A stretch of 64,000 nucleotides of DNA, taken from positions 49,228,203-49,292,202 of the forward strand of contig OY804586.1 in NCBI GenBank assembly GCA_963680875.1, written 5' to 3'. Under the pieces are notes generated by a model. That model was not told where the DNA came from, ran no database searches, and worked only from the letters and a program-made list of their open reading frames with translations. This DNA is from Bathymodiolus brooksi (taxonomy: Eukaryota; Mollusca; Bivalvia; Mytilida; Modiolidae). Shown here piece after piece: positions 33,154 to 44,127 of the stretch (its first letter is position 1; each line of letters begins with the position of its first letter). The position numbers and the translations under genes were made by a program.

Positions 33154-34077
33154 ATGGATAAAAAGTTCCTAGTCGTGTCATTTGAAAGTCAGACAAAAAA
33201 AATTGCAGTCCAAAAAATGTTATATGATAGTTTTAAATGTAGTGAAAGACAGATTTGGTATAACGAATCATAACATTAAATATTTTTATACTGACGTGGA
33301 TGAGTGGGTAGACCTTGAGCGAGACAGCAGATCAACACAAAGACCATCATCACGGACGAGATCAGTATCACCTTCAAGACCAAATACTCCAAAGAGTAGA
33401 CCAGTTACACCAGTGAGCATGTCTACATTACCAGAAAGTAGACCTGCAACTCCTGTGTCTAGACCTATAACTCCAACACCCGGAGTTTCTGCATCATGCA
33501 GTCAGCGCTCTAGGTAAATATCGACTATCAGTTCTGCAAGACATTATATAGTAAATTGTGTCCAAAACCGGTAATAAACATGTTTTATTATCATATGAAA
33601 CACATTTTTTGTATGGCTTTACAGTAGAACTCCAAAGACTCACTTGGAGGGACCGTATAAATTTGTTGAAGTTTATATTAAAATTGGACATTATTGCAGA
33701 TAATGCTTAAGGAATTGGAAAATATGTTCAACTCCCTGTATGTTTAGGAAGTCGCAATGTTAGAGTCATTGAAGTTCCATTACCAGAATATCAACTGTAT
33801 ATTTACATGTAATCAATGTGTCAATCTTTTCAATTCAACATGTTCTATACTCATCCAATTCATTTTTTTTAAAATCATGATCTCCATTAACTCACGAAAA
33901 TTTTGAAAATGACCTTATTCTAATTTTGCAGAAAGACTTGGCCAAAGAAGTACACCTTTCCCAGTGACAGTATACAAAGAGCTGTGCAACAGCGTTTCGA
34001 TTTGAAAGGACCACTACAGAAGAAAGAGATCAGAAAGATTATGGATGCCCTGTATCTGGATATCATGATGGTGGATT
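33154..34077 (+). CDS. Two exons of an unknown spliced gene with Ser/Pro/Thr repeats (partial, one frameshift)
   Basis: Exon 1 runs from ATG 33154 (MDKKFLVVSFESQTKKIAVQ) past a frameshift near 33235-33255 to TDVDEWVDLERDSRS, then six to seven SRPxTP-type repeats, and ends at 33513 before GTAAAT. Exon 2 starts at 33932 after TAATTTTGCAG and encodes KTWPKKYTFPSDSIQRAVQQ, FDLKGPLQKKEIRKIMDALY, ending at 34077 before GTAAGT. The phase joins as AG plus A (Arg). The second exon resembles a segment common in invertebrate and fish proteins in which a FP-x-x-I-x-x-x-V...M/L-R/K-I-h-x-A-L-Y helix pair follows a Pro/Ser linker. I do not know a function. The frameshift makes activity doubtful. Confidence 0.5.
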
Positions 34078-34129
34078 GTAAGTTCAGTTCTCGTTTTTTC
34101 TTCTTACAATGAAAATATGATTGATGATT

Positions 34130-34800
34130 TGTTAGCTGATTGGTGTGTAATCATTTTAGAGTGCTGATTCAACTTGAACTATTTCAAGAATTGGCTATCA
34201 TAAGTTGAAAAGTTATAAGAGCAGTACACATAAATGAGTTAGGCTATTCATTATCAATATAGTTTTTGTAGAGCCACATTACATATTTTACAGGTATAGA
34301 TTAAAGCAGAAGCTAATGCAAAAGTATCATATTCTGCCTTAAATTTGACTAGGTGCAGATTACACAAGAATTTGACAGATATATATATACTATCATTGAT
34401 TTGTTTGGCAAAAATATAATTATTGGGAGATTATATTTATATAATCGTTGTTCATTCATGAAATATATGAAAGTAGTTCTTACCCCTGCACTGAGATCGG
34501 AGACCCCATAGTCATAGTTTCGATCGGCTCTGTTGATGAAGTAAGGCAGCCATTTCTTGTTCTGGGAATTATAATTTCTTTTTTCAAGATTAGAAGTTTA
34601 TAATGGGAATTTCTTACATGTACCTGGACATTCTTGGACGCTTTCTATAAGTGTCCACAAAAAACTCTATTCCATATTGAGGAATGCAACAATAAGTGTT
34701 CATACTGCAAATTAGCATTCAGTGCCGGACCGACGAGTACATACATTTTTAGTATCATTTTGGATTTAATATTTCGAATTAGACGGTAAGAAGTTATAAA
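34130..34800. other. No recognisable gene
   Basis: AT-rich flank between the two-exon gene and the DIRS-type element. No further exon with good splice sites and a family motif is visible. Confidence 0.4.
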
Positions 34801-34814
34801 CGTTTTAATTCAGT

Positions 34815-36112
34815 ATGGCGTCACGTAAATCAATGAAGAGATCGCACCCCTATATCAATGCATCAGCAACAAAAGATTCCAGTGACCCAACCCATATGAG
34901 CTGTGAACAATTAGAAGCGTCTTTGACTCAAATAGGGATAAAATTGCACGCAAATCTTCCAAAAATAGTTTTAAGAACATTATTAATTGAGAATATGAAC
35001 ACTGCTTCAACCGATGTGCCTCAAATCGTTGAGAATGATAATGCAGATACTGGTACTATTTTCGCTGAATCACCATCCGTTCAGACATGTGATCTACCAA
35101 CAGCGTGTATGCAGCGCATTAATTCTGGTTTACCATCACGTGACATTGTATCTGATGCCAACGCCCTGCTCCACAACAGTTCTGCTGTAAGCTTGGGCGG
35201 AAGTAATGACATGAATACCATATTAGGTGCACTGACGTCTGCAACACAATGCTTCAGTAATTTGCAAGAAACAGTAACGCAACTATTGAAGTCACAACAG
35301 AAAGAGAAACAACTGTACGATGTAAATGAATTTAACTTACAGCAGTGGTACAGTAATACCCCCGCCATACCCAATCCTCAACCACTAGAAAATACAGTAT
35401 ACCAAGGCGTTAGATCAGACTCGTACACCAACGTTGACACCAACGTTACAAAAACAGATAATAGAGGGTAAGGATATCAACCTAGCATCTTTCCTTATAC
35501 ATAATTATGAATGCCCTCAAAAACGTAGCATATCAACTGAAAGCTTAGAGGTTCAACTTAGTGGGAAACCTGACCCTCGTTTAAATCGCTCATTATCTAC
35601 ATCAGAATTCTTGAAAGCTTTTGGAAAATACAAGAGGGCACCTCGATAGACGTGCAGAGCTCGATGCATATGAAGATGATATAATAGATATATACAACTT
35701 TTTTGGTTCAAAATTTTATGATTATCGCAAGTTATTCTCTTCCAAGGCTGCCGTTCTATTGCGAGAGAAAAGTGTTTCAAAACGTGATCGCGACATTATC
35801 TCATTGATATCATCAGGTGTACAGGTGACCACATGTAAAATATGTAATTCGGTTGAACACACTACTCCATTTTGTCCTTTACATTTGCAACAAACAGATC
35901 CGACTCAAAACAGAAAACAAGGCTCGTAATTCCTTCACTGATCGTTACGGAAGACATCGTTTTTATTATGATGACAAAGAGATTTGTAATAATTTCAATG
36001 GTTCTAAAGGGTCGCCAAGACCAACTGTACTTTTGCACATGTCTTTTCTAAATGCAAAGCGACAAGCCATTCACAAAACGAATGTGGAAAACCCGTTTCA
36101 TCACAGTCTGTG
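34815..36112 (+). pseudogene. DIRS-type retroelement gag-like region, frameshifted
   Basis: 34815-35471 begins MASRKSMKRSHPY and holds a SAP-like helix pair (MSCEQLEASLTQIGIKLHAN). In shifted frames follow QIIEGKDINLASFLIHNYEC, LNRSLSTSEFLKAFGKYKRA, then DRRAELDAYEDDIIDIYNFF, DIISLISSGVQVTTCKICNS and a Cys/His knuckle-like segment (CPLH). The phrases IIEGKDxNLAxLLIP and LNRxLxxxEFxxAFGKYKR are typical for gag-like ORFs of DIRS-like YR retrotransposons in molluscs and fish. Frame changes at about 35450, 35635, 35920 and 36090. It continues into the RT region that follows. Confidence 0.7.
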
Positions 36113-36199
36113 ACATTTAAACGAGGGGTCGCCACCGCCACCGCAAGCAAACATCAGTACCAAAAAATGACTATCCGATTTTCCTTTTCATGCTACAAC

Positions 36200-37550
36200 G
36201 TTGATTTGTTAGAATACGAGCTATGTAATCTCCCAGATACAAAATTTGTTAGTTATCTATGTAAAGGTTTAAGACATGGTTTTGACGCTCTTGTTCAATC
36301 GAAAAAAATACAAACTAAAGAATGTAAGAATAATTTGAGTGCACCAGTGTTAATTGATAAAGAACTTCAGAAAGGTTCATTTATGGATCTTTTACTCAAC
36401 CTCCATTCGACAATTATCGTGTCAGCCCAATCGGCGTGGCTGAAGGGAAATACTCTAAGAAGAAGAGATTGATTCTGGACTTGTCCGCTCCTCATAATGA
36501 TACTGACCTCAGTATAAATGATTTAATAGATAAGGCACAGTGTTCTATGTCATATATAAAAATTGACGATGCTATAAAAAATTATCATGTCTCTCGGAAA
36601 TGGTAGTTTGTTGTGTAAATTCGATATATCAGATGCATTCAAAATTATCCCAACTAATCCAAGTCAGTGGCCTTTATATTGTCTGAAATGAAGTCATCAT
36701 ATTACTTTTACGTAAGACTTTCTTTCGGCTGTAGAAGTAGTCCGATTATATCTGACAACATATCTAGAGCTGTATGTTATATAGCAGAGTATAATTATAA
36801 TATTAAAGACATTCTACATTTGCTTGATGACTTATTGACAGTTGATCCGCCAAGCGCGATAGCAGAAAGAACTATGGCTATTATGACGCTGATATTCAAC
36901 AAACTTTATATACCGATCGCCGCACATAAAACTGTGGGTCCTGTAACGTGTTTACAATATTTAGGAATAGCATTAGATACTGTTAAATGTGAAGCTCGTC
37001 TTCCAATGGACAAAGTAAACAAAATTTATGAATTCACTAGAAATGAATTGGGAAAACGACCATGCACTAAAAGGGAACTTTTACAATTGTTAGGGCACTT
37101 AAACTTTGCCTCTCGTGTTATCATTCCTGGTAGATCGTTTGTGTCGTACTTAATAGATTTATCTACACATGTCCAAGAACTTCACCATTATCTTACATTA
37201 AATAAAGAATGCCGTGTTGACTTGCAATTTTGGTTGACCTTTTTAAGTGACTGGAAACGGTGTTAATATGCTTTACGACTGTTCACATGCGTCTGTGTAT
37301 CATCTAGTGTTGACATTGAATTATACACAGACGCATCAGCTTCCGAAGGTTTGGAAGGTTAGTATACAGGCAAATGGTTTTCATCAGCATGGCCCGAAGA
37401 TTTACCTTTAGTTAGCGATAAAACTTTGTCTATAGCATTTTTAGAGTTATATCCGGTAGTCATTTCTGCTATCTTGTGGGGCAAAGACTGGAAATGTAAA
37501 AACATTTTGTTTGGAGCGATAATGAGGCTACCGTGAGAATTGTTAAGTGC
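36200..37550 (+). pseudogene. DIRS-type reverse transcriptase and RNase H, truncated
   Basis: NYRVSPIGVAEGKYSKKKRLILDLSA is spread over 36395-36490; then SDAFKII-type palm sequence in broken frame; then the long frame 36667-37266 with YFYVRLSFGCRSSPIISDNI, ILHLLDDLLTVDPPSAIAER (catalytic x-DD as LLDD), PIAAHKTVGPVTCLQYLGIA and KRELLQLLGHLNFASRVIIP. In another frame ELYTDASASEGFGGYYTGKW and NILFWSDNEATVRIVKC give RNase H with its Asp residues. The element stops abruptly at about 37550 before any methyltransferase-like or tyrosine recombinase domain, where a second DIRS-type unit starts. Confidence 0.75.
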
Positions 37551-37700
37551 TTAGTGATAATATGATTTAATTATTATATATTAAATCCTTTTATTATATT
37601 AAAGAGTTATTTTCTCTTTATTGTTCAGAACATAAGCGTCACGACAGAGCTTTTACATAACTTATTTTCATGTTTGTAAGGGATATTCCCGCCGTTTGTT

Positions 37701-37740
37701 GGTATAAAACCGCATGCTTTTCCCATTCAATTCAGTTCGA
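37701..37740 (+). promoter_or_regulatory. Candidate core promoter: TATA box and initiator
   Basis: TATAAAA at 37703-37709 is followed by TCAGTT at 37732-37737. The initiator-like A lies about 30 bases from the TATA, the classical distance. It is about 95 bases ahead of the second DIRS gag start at 37803, and the sequence between is balanced rather than AT-rich. It is a good candidate for the retroelement's own start site. Inferred from spacing only. Confidence 0.5.
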
Positions 37741-37802
37741 CACGTGGCTGCAGAGGAGGAACAGTTTTTTTTAACTTTAACACCCTAACAAGTAGTTGAA
37801 AT

Positions 37803-38672
37803 ATGCCTAGAGGTTGGGGTAGGCGTGCTAATCCAGTTGCACAACCAGCATGTTGTGGCAACAGACGGAGAGCTGCAGTAGTCGATGATGACGAACCTCC
37901 ACAATTGAGACAACACCTTGATGTGCCTCACAGATTTCCTGAACAAAAGCCGGAATGCCCGGTGCAACCAGCAGTTGAAGATGAACCTGAAATTGCACCT
38001 TTAGATGAGGTTAACAAAAACTTTGATGAACCTTTACTTATGCCTGGCTTTAATGAAGTTGATTTTTTTTCGTCAAAAGGTTAAAGACAAAATATGGAAT
38101 TTTGAATACATAGATCTATCATTGATGCTTCGTAGCAATTTTAATAATCAGCACAATAGCGAGGACACTATTGGTTTAAATGATGGCGTTTTAGTTTTAC
38201 AAAAGAAAGTTAAGAAACTTCACGCAATAAATACAATCGAAGATAGGACAGACGCCTGTATTGCATTTGCTCAAATCATGATTGAAAGACATTCAGAAAA
38301 AGCATCAGAGTTTTATTCTTATATGTCGATCATTCGAGGGGCAGGACAAGAAAACTCTGTAGATAAATGGTACACATATGACCAACAATTTAGGTTGAGG
38401 GTTTTAAAAGATCATACTAAAAATTGTCATCAATTGATGGTTATTTATGGTTGAGAATTATGACCATTAATACAACAAAAATTAATAACAATTATGGTTA
38501 CAAGTGCTATGAGTTCAATTTCAAAGGTTTATGGAAAAGAAGCAATTGTTTGTATAGACATGTATGTTTGAAATGCAATTTTCCTCATCCTGCAATTAAT
38601 TGTCGCAAATTTATGGACGGGGAATCTGGAAATAACGTATTTGGTGATTGGCTCCCATTGATAAGAGAATAA
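37803..38672 (+). pseudogene. Second DIRS-type gag region, frameshifted and truncated
   Basis: MPRGWGRRANPVAQPACCGN opens an acidic, Pro-rich N-terminus to 38084. A T run at 38066-38073 shifts the frame; 38005-38454 continues KVKDKIWNFEYIDLSLMLRS, EDRTDACIAFAQIMIERHSE and SVDKWYTYDQQFRLRVLKDH. A further shift gives 38424-38672 with IDGYLWLRIM, GYKCYEFNFKGLWKRSNCLY and RHVCLKCNFPHPAINCRKF, a CCCH/CCHC-type zinc knuckle. This matches gag-like ORFs of mollusc DIRS elements and is different from the gag at 34.8 kb. Nothing of RT or recombinase follows: a hairpin element starts at 38714. Confidence 0.7.
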
Positions 38673-38713
38673 ATGGTAAAATCAAGTATTGTAGTACCGT
38701 GCAAATTAAGAAA

Positions 38714-38861
38714 TAAATCATGGAAGCCAGAATGTGTTGGGAGTTTTAACATGGATTGGCGGATATTAGTATTTTATCCCGAGCCAGAAGCGAGGGATAA
38801 AATTTACTAATATCCGCCAATCCATGTTAAAACTCAAAACACATTCTGGCTTCCATGATTT
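38714..38861. repeat. Near-perfect hairpin element, about 67-bp arms
   Basis: AAATCATGGAAGCCAGAATG at 38714 is mirrored by CATTCTGGCTTCCATGATTT ending at 38861. The arms continue through GTTTTAACATGGATTGGCGG and ATATTAGT to TTATCCC/GGGATAA. The loop is about 14 bases (GAGCCAGAAGCGAG). Only a few arm positions mismatch. It is a foldback-type sequence with no coding content. Confidence 0.9.
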
Positions 38862-38919
38862 TGTAAATACACAATACTGGATTTCAGGTATTGTAAAATA
38901 CAACACTGGAATAATCTAC

Positions 38920-40053
38920 TACTGTGAATTCATTTAATTTCGTTGGTACCAATTTTCGTGGATTGGGAAAAAAAGGAATTTCGTGGGATAGTTAAATTCG
39001 TGGATTGCCGATTACAAAAAATAAAAAAAAAGTTTTGAAATACTTAAATTCGTGGATTTTCACTTCAAATTCGTAGATTTTGCGTGTCGCGATTCTACGG
39101 TAAAGTGATCATTTTCAGTAAATTTTCAATACGCCAAACAAATATGGATCTTTGTTGTACATTATCAGCTTGTTACAATTTTGATAATTATTTGATTGCA
39201 TAATTAATACTTCTTTGAAGAAGCCCACAAATTAAATCAATAACATCCAATCAGAAATAATTTGTAATCATCGAAAGATGATCAAAAGATAAGAAGCGGG
39301 CATAAAATGTTTGCATCCCAAGCCGTGAATCTACTCATTGAGCAACTTGTCATAAATACCGAGAAAAAAATGGTTTCTCTCATAACACAATGTCTCTACA
39401 ACAGTGGTTAAAGTGTGTGAAATTTTATGTCACAGCAGTTAAACATCACGTGTCAACAAATTAAAATCCTGACCTCCGGGCGTATGTGATACCAGTATAC
39501 CGACCGTTAATCCGATTATTATCACCAATAAACTACGACTGTCAATCAAAATGTTTACACAGCAATTATAAAAGGCGACAATAATGTTAGTATTATCGAT
39601 TGAAATTTTACCAAAAATGTTTTGTATTTATTTGTATTGATGTTATATAATATGTACAAGCAATTTAATTTTTTTTTACTAATTTATCCTTTGTTTCTTT
39701 AATTAATCAACACTTCATTAAACAATACAAAAATACCGGAAGTTATTACCGCAATTTTTTTTCATAAATGTCACAGTAATACACAATTTATTCCAAGAGT
39801 TTACATGTTTATCAATCACAAAATGACACACAGGTACATTTATTTTAGATTTACAAAACATGCATTACAATTACATCATGTAACAATGTTGAATTACCTA
39901 CATGGCTATAAACGTTTGTGTTGTCAAAACCTTGCTTACCGCCAAACGGATATCAAATGGTCATTTTTCGTCGAACATTTAAATTCGTGGTTTGCTGGCA
40001 CCCACGAAAACCACGAAAATTGGTATACCACGAATAAAAATGAATTCACAGTA
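38920..40053. mobile_element. TA-flanked inverted-repeat element, about 1.13 kb
   Basis: Left end TA-CTGTGAATTCATTTAATTTC, with TTGGTACCAATTTTCGTGG following. Right end CCACGAAAATTGGTATACCA, then CGAATAAAAATGAATTCACAG-TA. The ends are inverted repeats of roughly 40 bp and the flanking TA on both sides (38920-38921, 40052-40053) is the expected target duplication of a Tc1/mariner-type element. Ends match the 175-bp MITE at 14522-14698. Motifs like TTAAATTCGTGGATTTTC recur subterminally. No transposase is encoded, so it is non-autonomous, or a MITE enlarged by other insertions. Confidence 0.75.
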
Positions 40054-40339
40054 TTCCAGTATTCTTCACAATATATTCTTGTCCAAAATGGTAGATTTTC
40101 AATTCTTGTTTTTCCAGTAAAACAAACAATAACTACTTAAAATTGGAATATGAAAAAAATATTCCAAATAAAACAACAGTATGTTATAAATCACGCATGA
40201 GCTACACACATTTATGTTTTATCTAGTTGTTCATATACTGATGTTTTATTTTTAGATATCTGGAATTTAAGGATAGTCAAACTGTAAATATTTATTTCAC
40301 CACTTGCTTTGAAATATGTCCTGTTACATTTTTGCAGGT

Positions 40340-41226
40340 ATTTACAGTTAAATGCAGCAGCATCTGACCAGGCCAGGACTTATTCTCAGGACATTCCAAT
40401 GTTTCTGCACGGTAAGCCTAAGCATGTTGTCCAGACTTGTTTCAAATGATGACATGAAGCTGACAAAGTAAATCCCAACGATATAGACGAGATCAGTGAA
40501 GACATTTTCTATGTCCCAAGTCAGACATATGAAAACAAGTGTATGAGGTGAACTTTAATGCTAACCATGCAGGCCTACCATCATATAGTTGCCCTGACTG
40601 GAAAAACAACCACCTTCCTTGCAAACATTTTGTTTTGCTGTTTTTAAGAAAAATGCTGCCTGGGGATGGGATTCACTGCCAATGAACTACAAGAATAATC
40701 CATTTATCAACTTGGACATTGGCCATTTCAGCAATTCCAGTGATTTTTCAGTGCAGATGGAGGATAATGCAGGATAGGTGGACAATGTTGACCGTCCTTC
40801 AAATACCAGTGTGCAGTTTCAACTGGCAAGCCAGTCAGCCATTAAGAGAGGAAATGATTCTATCCTCACTCAGTGTAGGCTAATTTCAGATATTGTCCAT
40901 CACTGCACAGATTTGGATGTATTAAGGCAACTTTATGTGGCATTGGGAAACAGCCTGAAGTTCCTGACAGAATCTGTACCAAAAGATGGGTCTTTTATAT
41001 TAGAAGGAGATATGCTTCATATAGGTACAACCAAAGTTGCAGATAAAGTGAAGACAAAATATCAAAGAAAGAGGACATTACTTAGAAAGACGGAACTTCC
41101 TGAAATATATTTAGAGTACACATTGTGGAAGCTTACACATACAAAAGTTACAATATCTATGCAATATCTATACACTAACCTTATCGTGTACTTAAAACTA
41201 TTTACTTCACTGAAACATTTGACATA
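40340..41226 (+). pseudogene. SWIM-type zinc-finger protein fragment (MULE-associated type)
   Basis: From 40335 frames read YLQLNAAASDQARTYSQDIP, then, after stops, PNDIDEISEDIFYVPSQTYE and PSYSCPDWKNNHLPCKHFVL. The C-x-D-W...L-P-C-K-H block is a SWIM zinc finger; the usual first Cys is Tyr here. After a frameshift WGWDSLPMNYKNNPFINLDI and the frame 40778-41226 (NVDRPSNTSVQFQLASQSAI, SLKFLTESVPKDGSFILEGD) follow to TAA. SWIM fingers commonly follow MULE transposase or related domains. The 3' part recurs at 13785-13860 in reverse. Broken by several stops, so non-functional. Confidence 0.6.
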
Positions 41227-41239
41227 ATCATGAATGTCA

Positions 41240-42940
41240 CACTGATTATAATTAGCAGTGTTTTTCTCCAGCATATTTTAAAATTGGAAGATTAAATGAA
41301 AGGTTTTTATCAGTGTAATTGCCCCATAAAAGTTATGACAGATTATTTAGATATATAATTTTAAAAGTTCGTGATAAAGCTGCAAATTTCCTTATCAACA
41401 TCGATACTTTTTTGAACAACCGTGTACCGGTTACGCTTCAATACAACGGTATATTTACAGCGTACACAAGACCACAATGTCATTTTCTGTCAAGTGTGAA
41501 TACATCTCTGACATTTACATAGTTATAACACTAATTATGAGTTTAATTTATGTTCTCCAGTATATTTATAATAATGGAGATTCATTGTATTTAATTAATA
41601 CCACATTCACTGATAATAATTAATCAGAAAAATCAAAGGCAGTGTATAAGACTGATGGCCCATGTAACAAACACGATGCCATTATATAAAAAAAAACCGT
41701 TATTGTCGGCACTAGTATGTAATATTAAGTACCATAATATACACAGGAGTGAACTACACAGACTTGAAATCCAAGTAAATTTAAACAAGAAAACATATAT
41801 AGACCGTTCTCAAAAGTTATTCATGTATTCAATGACCCCAGGTCAAGATAACGAAAATGAGGCTAAGCTAGGCAATTTCGCATCATCAATATGACAGCTG
41901 AAGGGAACTATAGAGCCTGTAATCGCTCACCTGGTAAAACCTGGCAGGGTAAACCTTTAGAAACCACTGTCGTGTACCTGAGAAGGAATGGTCATTTCAA
42001 GATGGCGGACGGGCCAGTTTGTTCAAGGTAGGTCTTGTCGTTTGAATGAAATTTTGTAGTTTACTTTGCATTATAGCATCAATTGAATATATACGGAGAC
42101 AGATAAAGGAATCGTTCACCTCATGCATAAAAGGGTTGATAGGAAAATTCACCGAAATTCACATACTAACCATTCAAAGTGGAGTAAACAAACGAAATAA
42201 AAATCGAGGTGAGCACAGCGTCATAAAACATCAATTTTCTATCCATTCTTACATTCCTGTGATAAAAAAGTATCATGGTAATCAAATGTAGGTTGTATAC
42301 GACCAAACATGTTCCATATCCTAAGCGAGATCTCGTGAGAATAACGAGGTGTTTAAATCATTCTTGACTGAACAGCTGACGGGTGAACATCTCTTCTTGT
42401 CTTGACCAGTGGCTCCAGTTGTCCTGTGGTTTTACCTGTATTTGGTAATTATTATTTTATTGTATTTGAGTTTGCAATAGGTAGTTTTAGTCTATAATTG
42501 CAATATTTTAGTAGGTTTGGCGTGTTATTTTTGGACACGAAGCTGTAATTTGTTAGGCGTGTTTGTTTTGAACACGCGGACATGGCGGAGGTGGATATAA
42601 TATTTTAATAGCCTGGCATTCAATTTTTAAGATGGTATAGATTTTAGTTTGGATTTTAATTAGTTGAAGTATATTTTGTGGCATTTGGTTTTAATATTTT
42701 GGTAAAGATTTGGCGTAGCAGCCATTTTTTCCCGTGCCATGCGTGCAGCCTGTGGTTTAACTTGTAGGTTATTATTGGCATAGAAATAAAGTTGGGACAC
42801 TTTGTTACGTGGTTTAATTTATTGTAATACAAGGTAACGATATGAAGGTGTGACTTAAATTGATAATTCTCATGTCGTTTAAATTGTGAATGTTGTTTAT
42901 CAGTGCCAGTGGATGACTGAATGTTTTTATTTTGTAATTG
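41240..42940. other. No firmly supported gene
   Basis: AT-rich to 41900. An ATG in excellent context (CAAGATGGCGGACGGGCC) at about 42001 is followed after 30 bases by GTAGGTC and could be a first exon, but its codon phase does not match the exon at 42944. Otherwise nothing recognisable. Confidence 0.35.
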
Positions 42941-42943
42941 TAG

Positions 42944-44127
42944 AGTCCATGGAGGCGCAGGTGCTTAAATTGAGGCACTCCTTAATTGGGAAGTCCTTAA
43001 TTCCTGTAATATTACGGGTAAAGGGATTTGAAGATGAATTGCAAGGAAAGCGCATGTCCAGGTTGAAAAAGGATCACTGTATTACACAGTACTCCATGGA
43101 GGAGTTGGGAATACAGTTTGCGGGATTGACAGGGGAGACTTTGGGCGACATTTTGACCGTAAGAATTTATAATTTATTGTGATAATATTATGGTTTATTT
43201 GTGTAATTTGGTTAAAAGGGGACTTTACCCTGTGACCTTCCTTTTATGGGCCGGCCGCTATTGTAGTATGGTGTAATGTTATAACGCAGCTTGTGTGTGT
43301 CGCTTAAAAGTGTATATGTCAGTTCCTCGATTTAAGGCTAGATTTAAGTACTAGATTTACAATCGGGTTTTGGTTTAAATTATTATTGTGTAATTTTAAT
43401 ATTTCATTAAATGAATAATTGGCGACGTGATGTAAAATCAGCTGGAGTTATCTTTCTTTCTCTGTTGGTTGTTGCGATAACAATGATAGTCGAGTAAACC
43501 TTAAAATCATGTTATGAATTGATTGGATAGCCTACATGTACATTCCTGGAAGTATCTATATAATATCATGTTATAGTTTACTTGCGCATCCGCTTTCGCA
43601 AATAAATTTTATAAAATTTACGCTTTCGCAAATAAATTTTATAAAATTTAAAAGAATAAATTGAATATATAGTAAGTGTATTTTTATTGAAATTATTTTG
43701 ATCGACATACATGTATTGAGGAATATATTAAGTTGTGATGATTTTGTCTGTCGCCATTTTTCATTCTCTATTCTATTAATAAAGAGACGTATATACTTAA
43801 TTTATGTATTTACAGTTATGCGACAAGGAACCAGAGATTGAGAACGCCAGAATGTTATTGCATTTTACAATTCTGCAAGCAAATATCATCGGGATCCCTA
43901 AAGGAAAAGCCCTTGCTAAGGGTAGTTCTGCAAATCTGCAAAATCATGATGCTAATACACCAACCTCAAGTGGAACCGGCATTGGTAATGCAGTTGCACC
44001 TCATCCAGATCCAGTGGTGACGGTTCCAGCTCCTGATCTGCTACCTCATCATCAGTTGCAGCTTAGTGGACAGCAAATGGTTTTTCTTTTAATGTCAACT
44101 TTGATGTTCTTTCCTCCAACAAAATAA
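42944..44127 (+). CDS. Two spliced exons, unknown family, plus strand
   Basis: Exon 42944-43158 follows TTTTGTAATTGTAG and ends before GTAAGA; an internal ATG (42950) sits in it. It encodes EAQVLKLRHSLIGKSLIPVI, LRVKGFEDELQGKRMSRLKK, QYSMEELGIQFAGLTGETLG. Exon 43816-44127 follows TATTTACAG, same phase (0): LCDKEPEIENARMLLHFTIL, QANIIGIPKGKALAKGSSAN, and a Pro/His-rich end, stop at 44127. Both exons are fully open and phase-consistent, so it may be a real gene or part of one. I recognise no domain. Its last 65 bases overlap the minus-strand DDE-like pseudogene tail at 44063. Confidence 0.5.
43591..43650. repeat. Perfect 30-bp tandem duplication
   Basis: CGCTTTCGCAAATAAATTTT followed by ATAAAATTTA occurs twice back to back inside the intron between the two exons above. 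Identity suggests a recent duplication. Confidence 0.9.
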
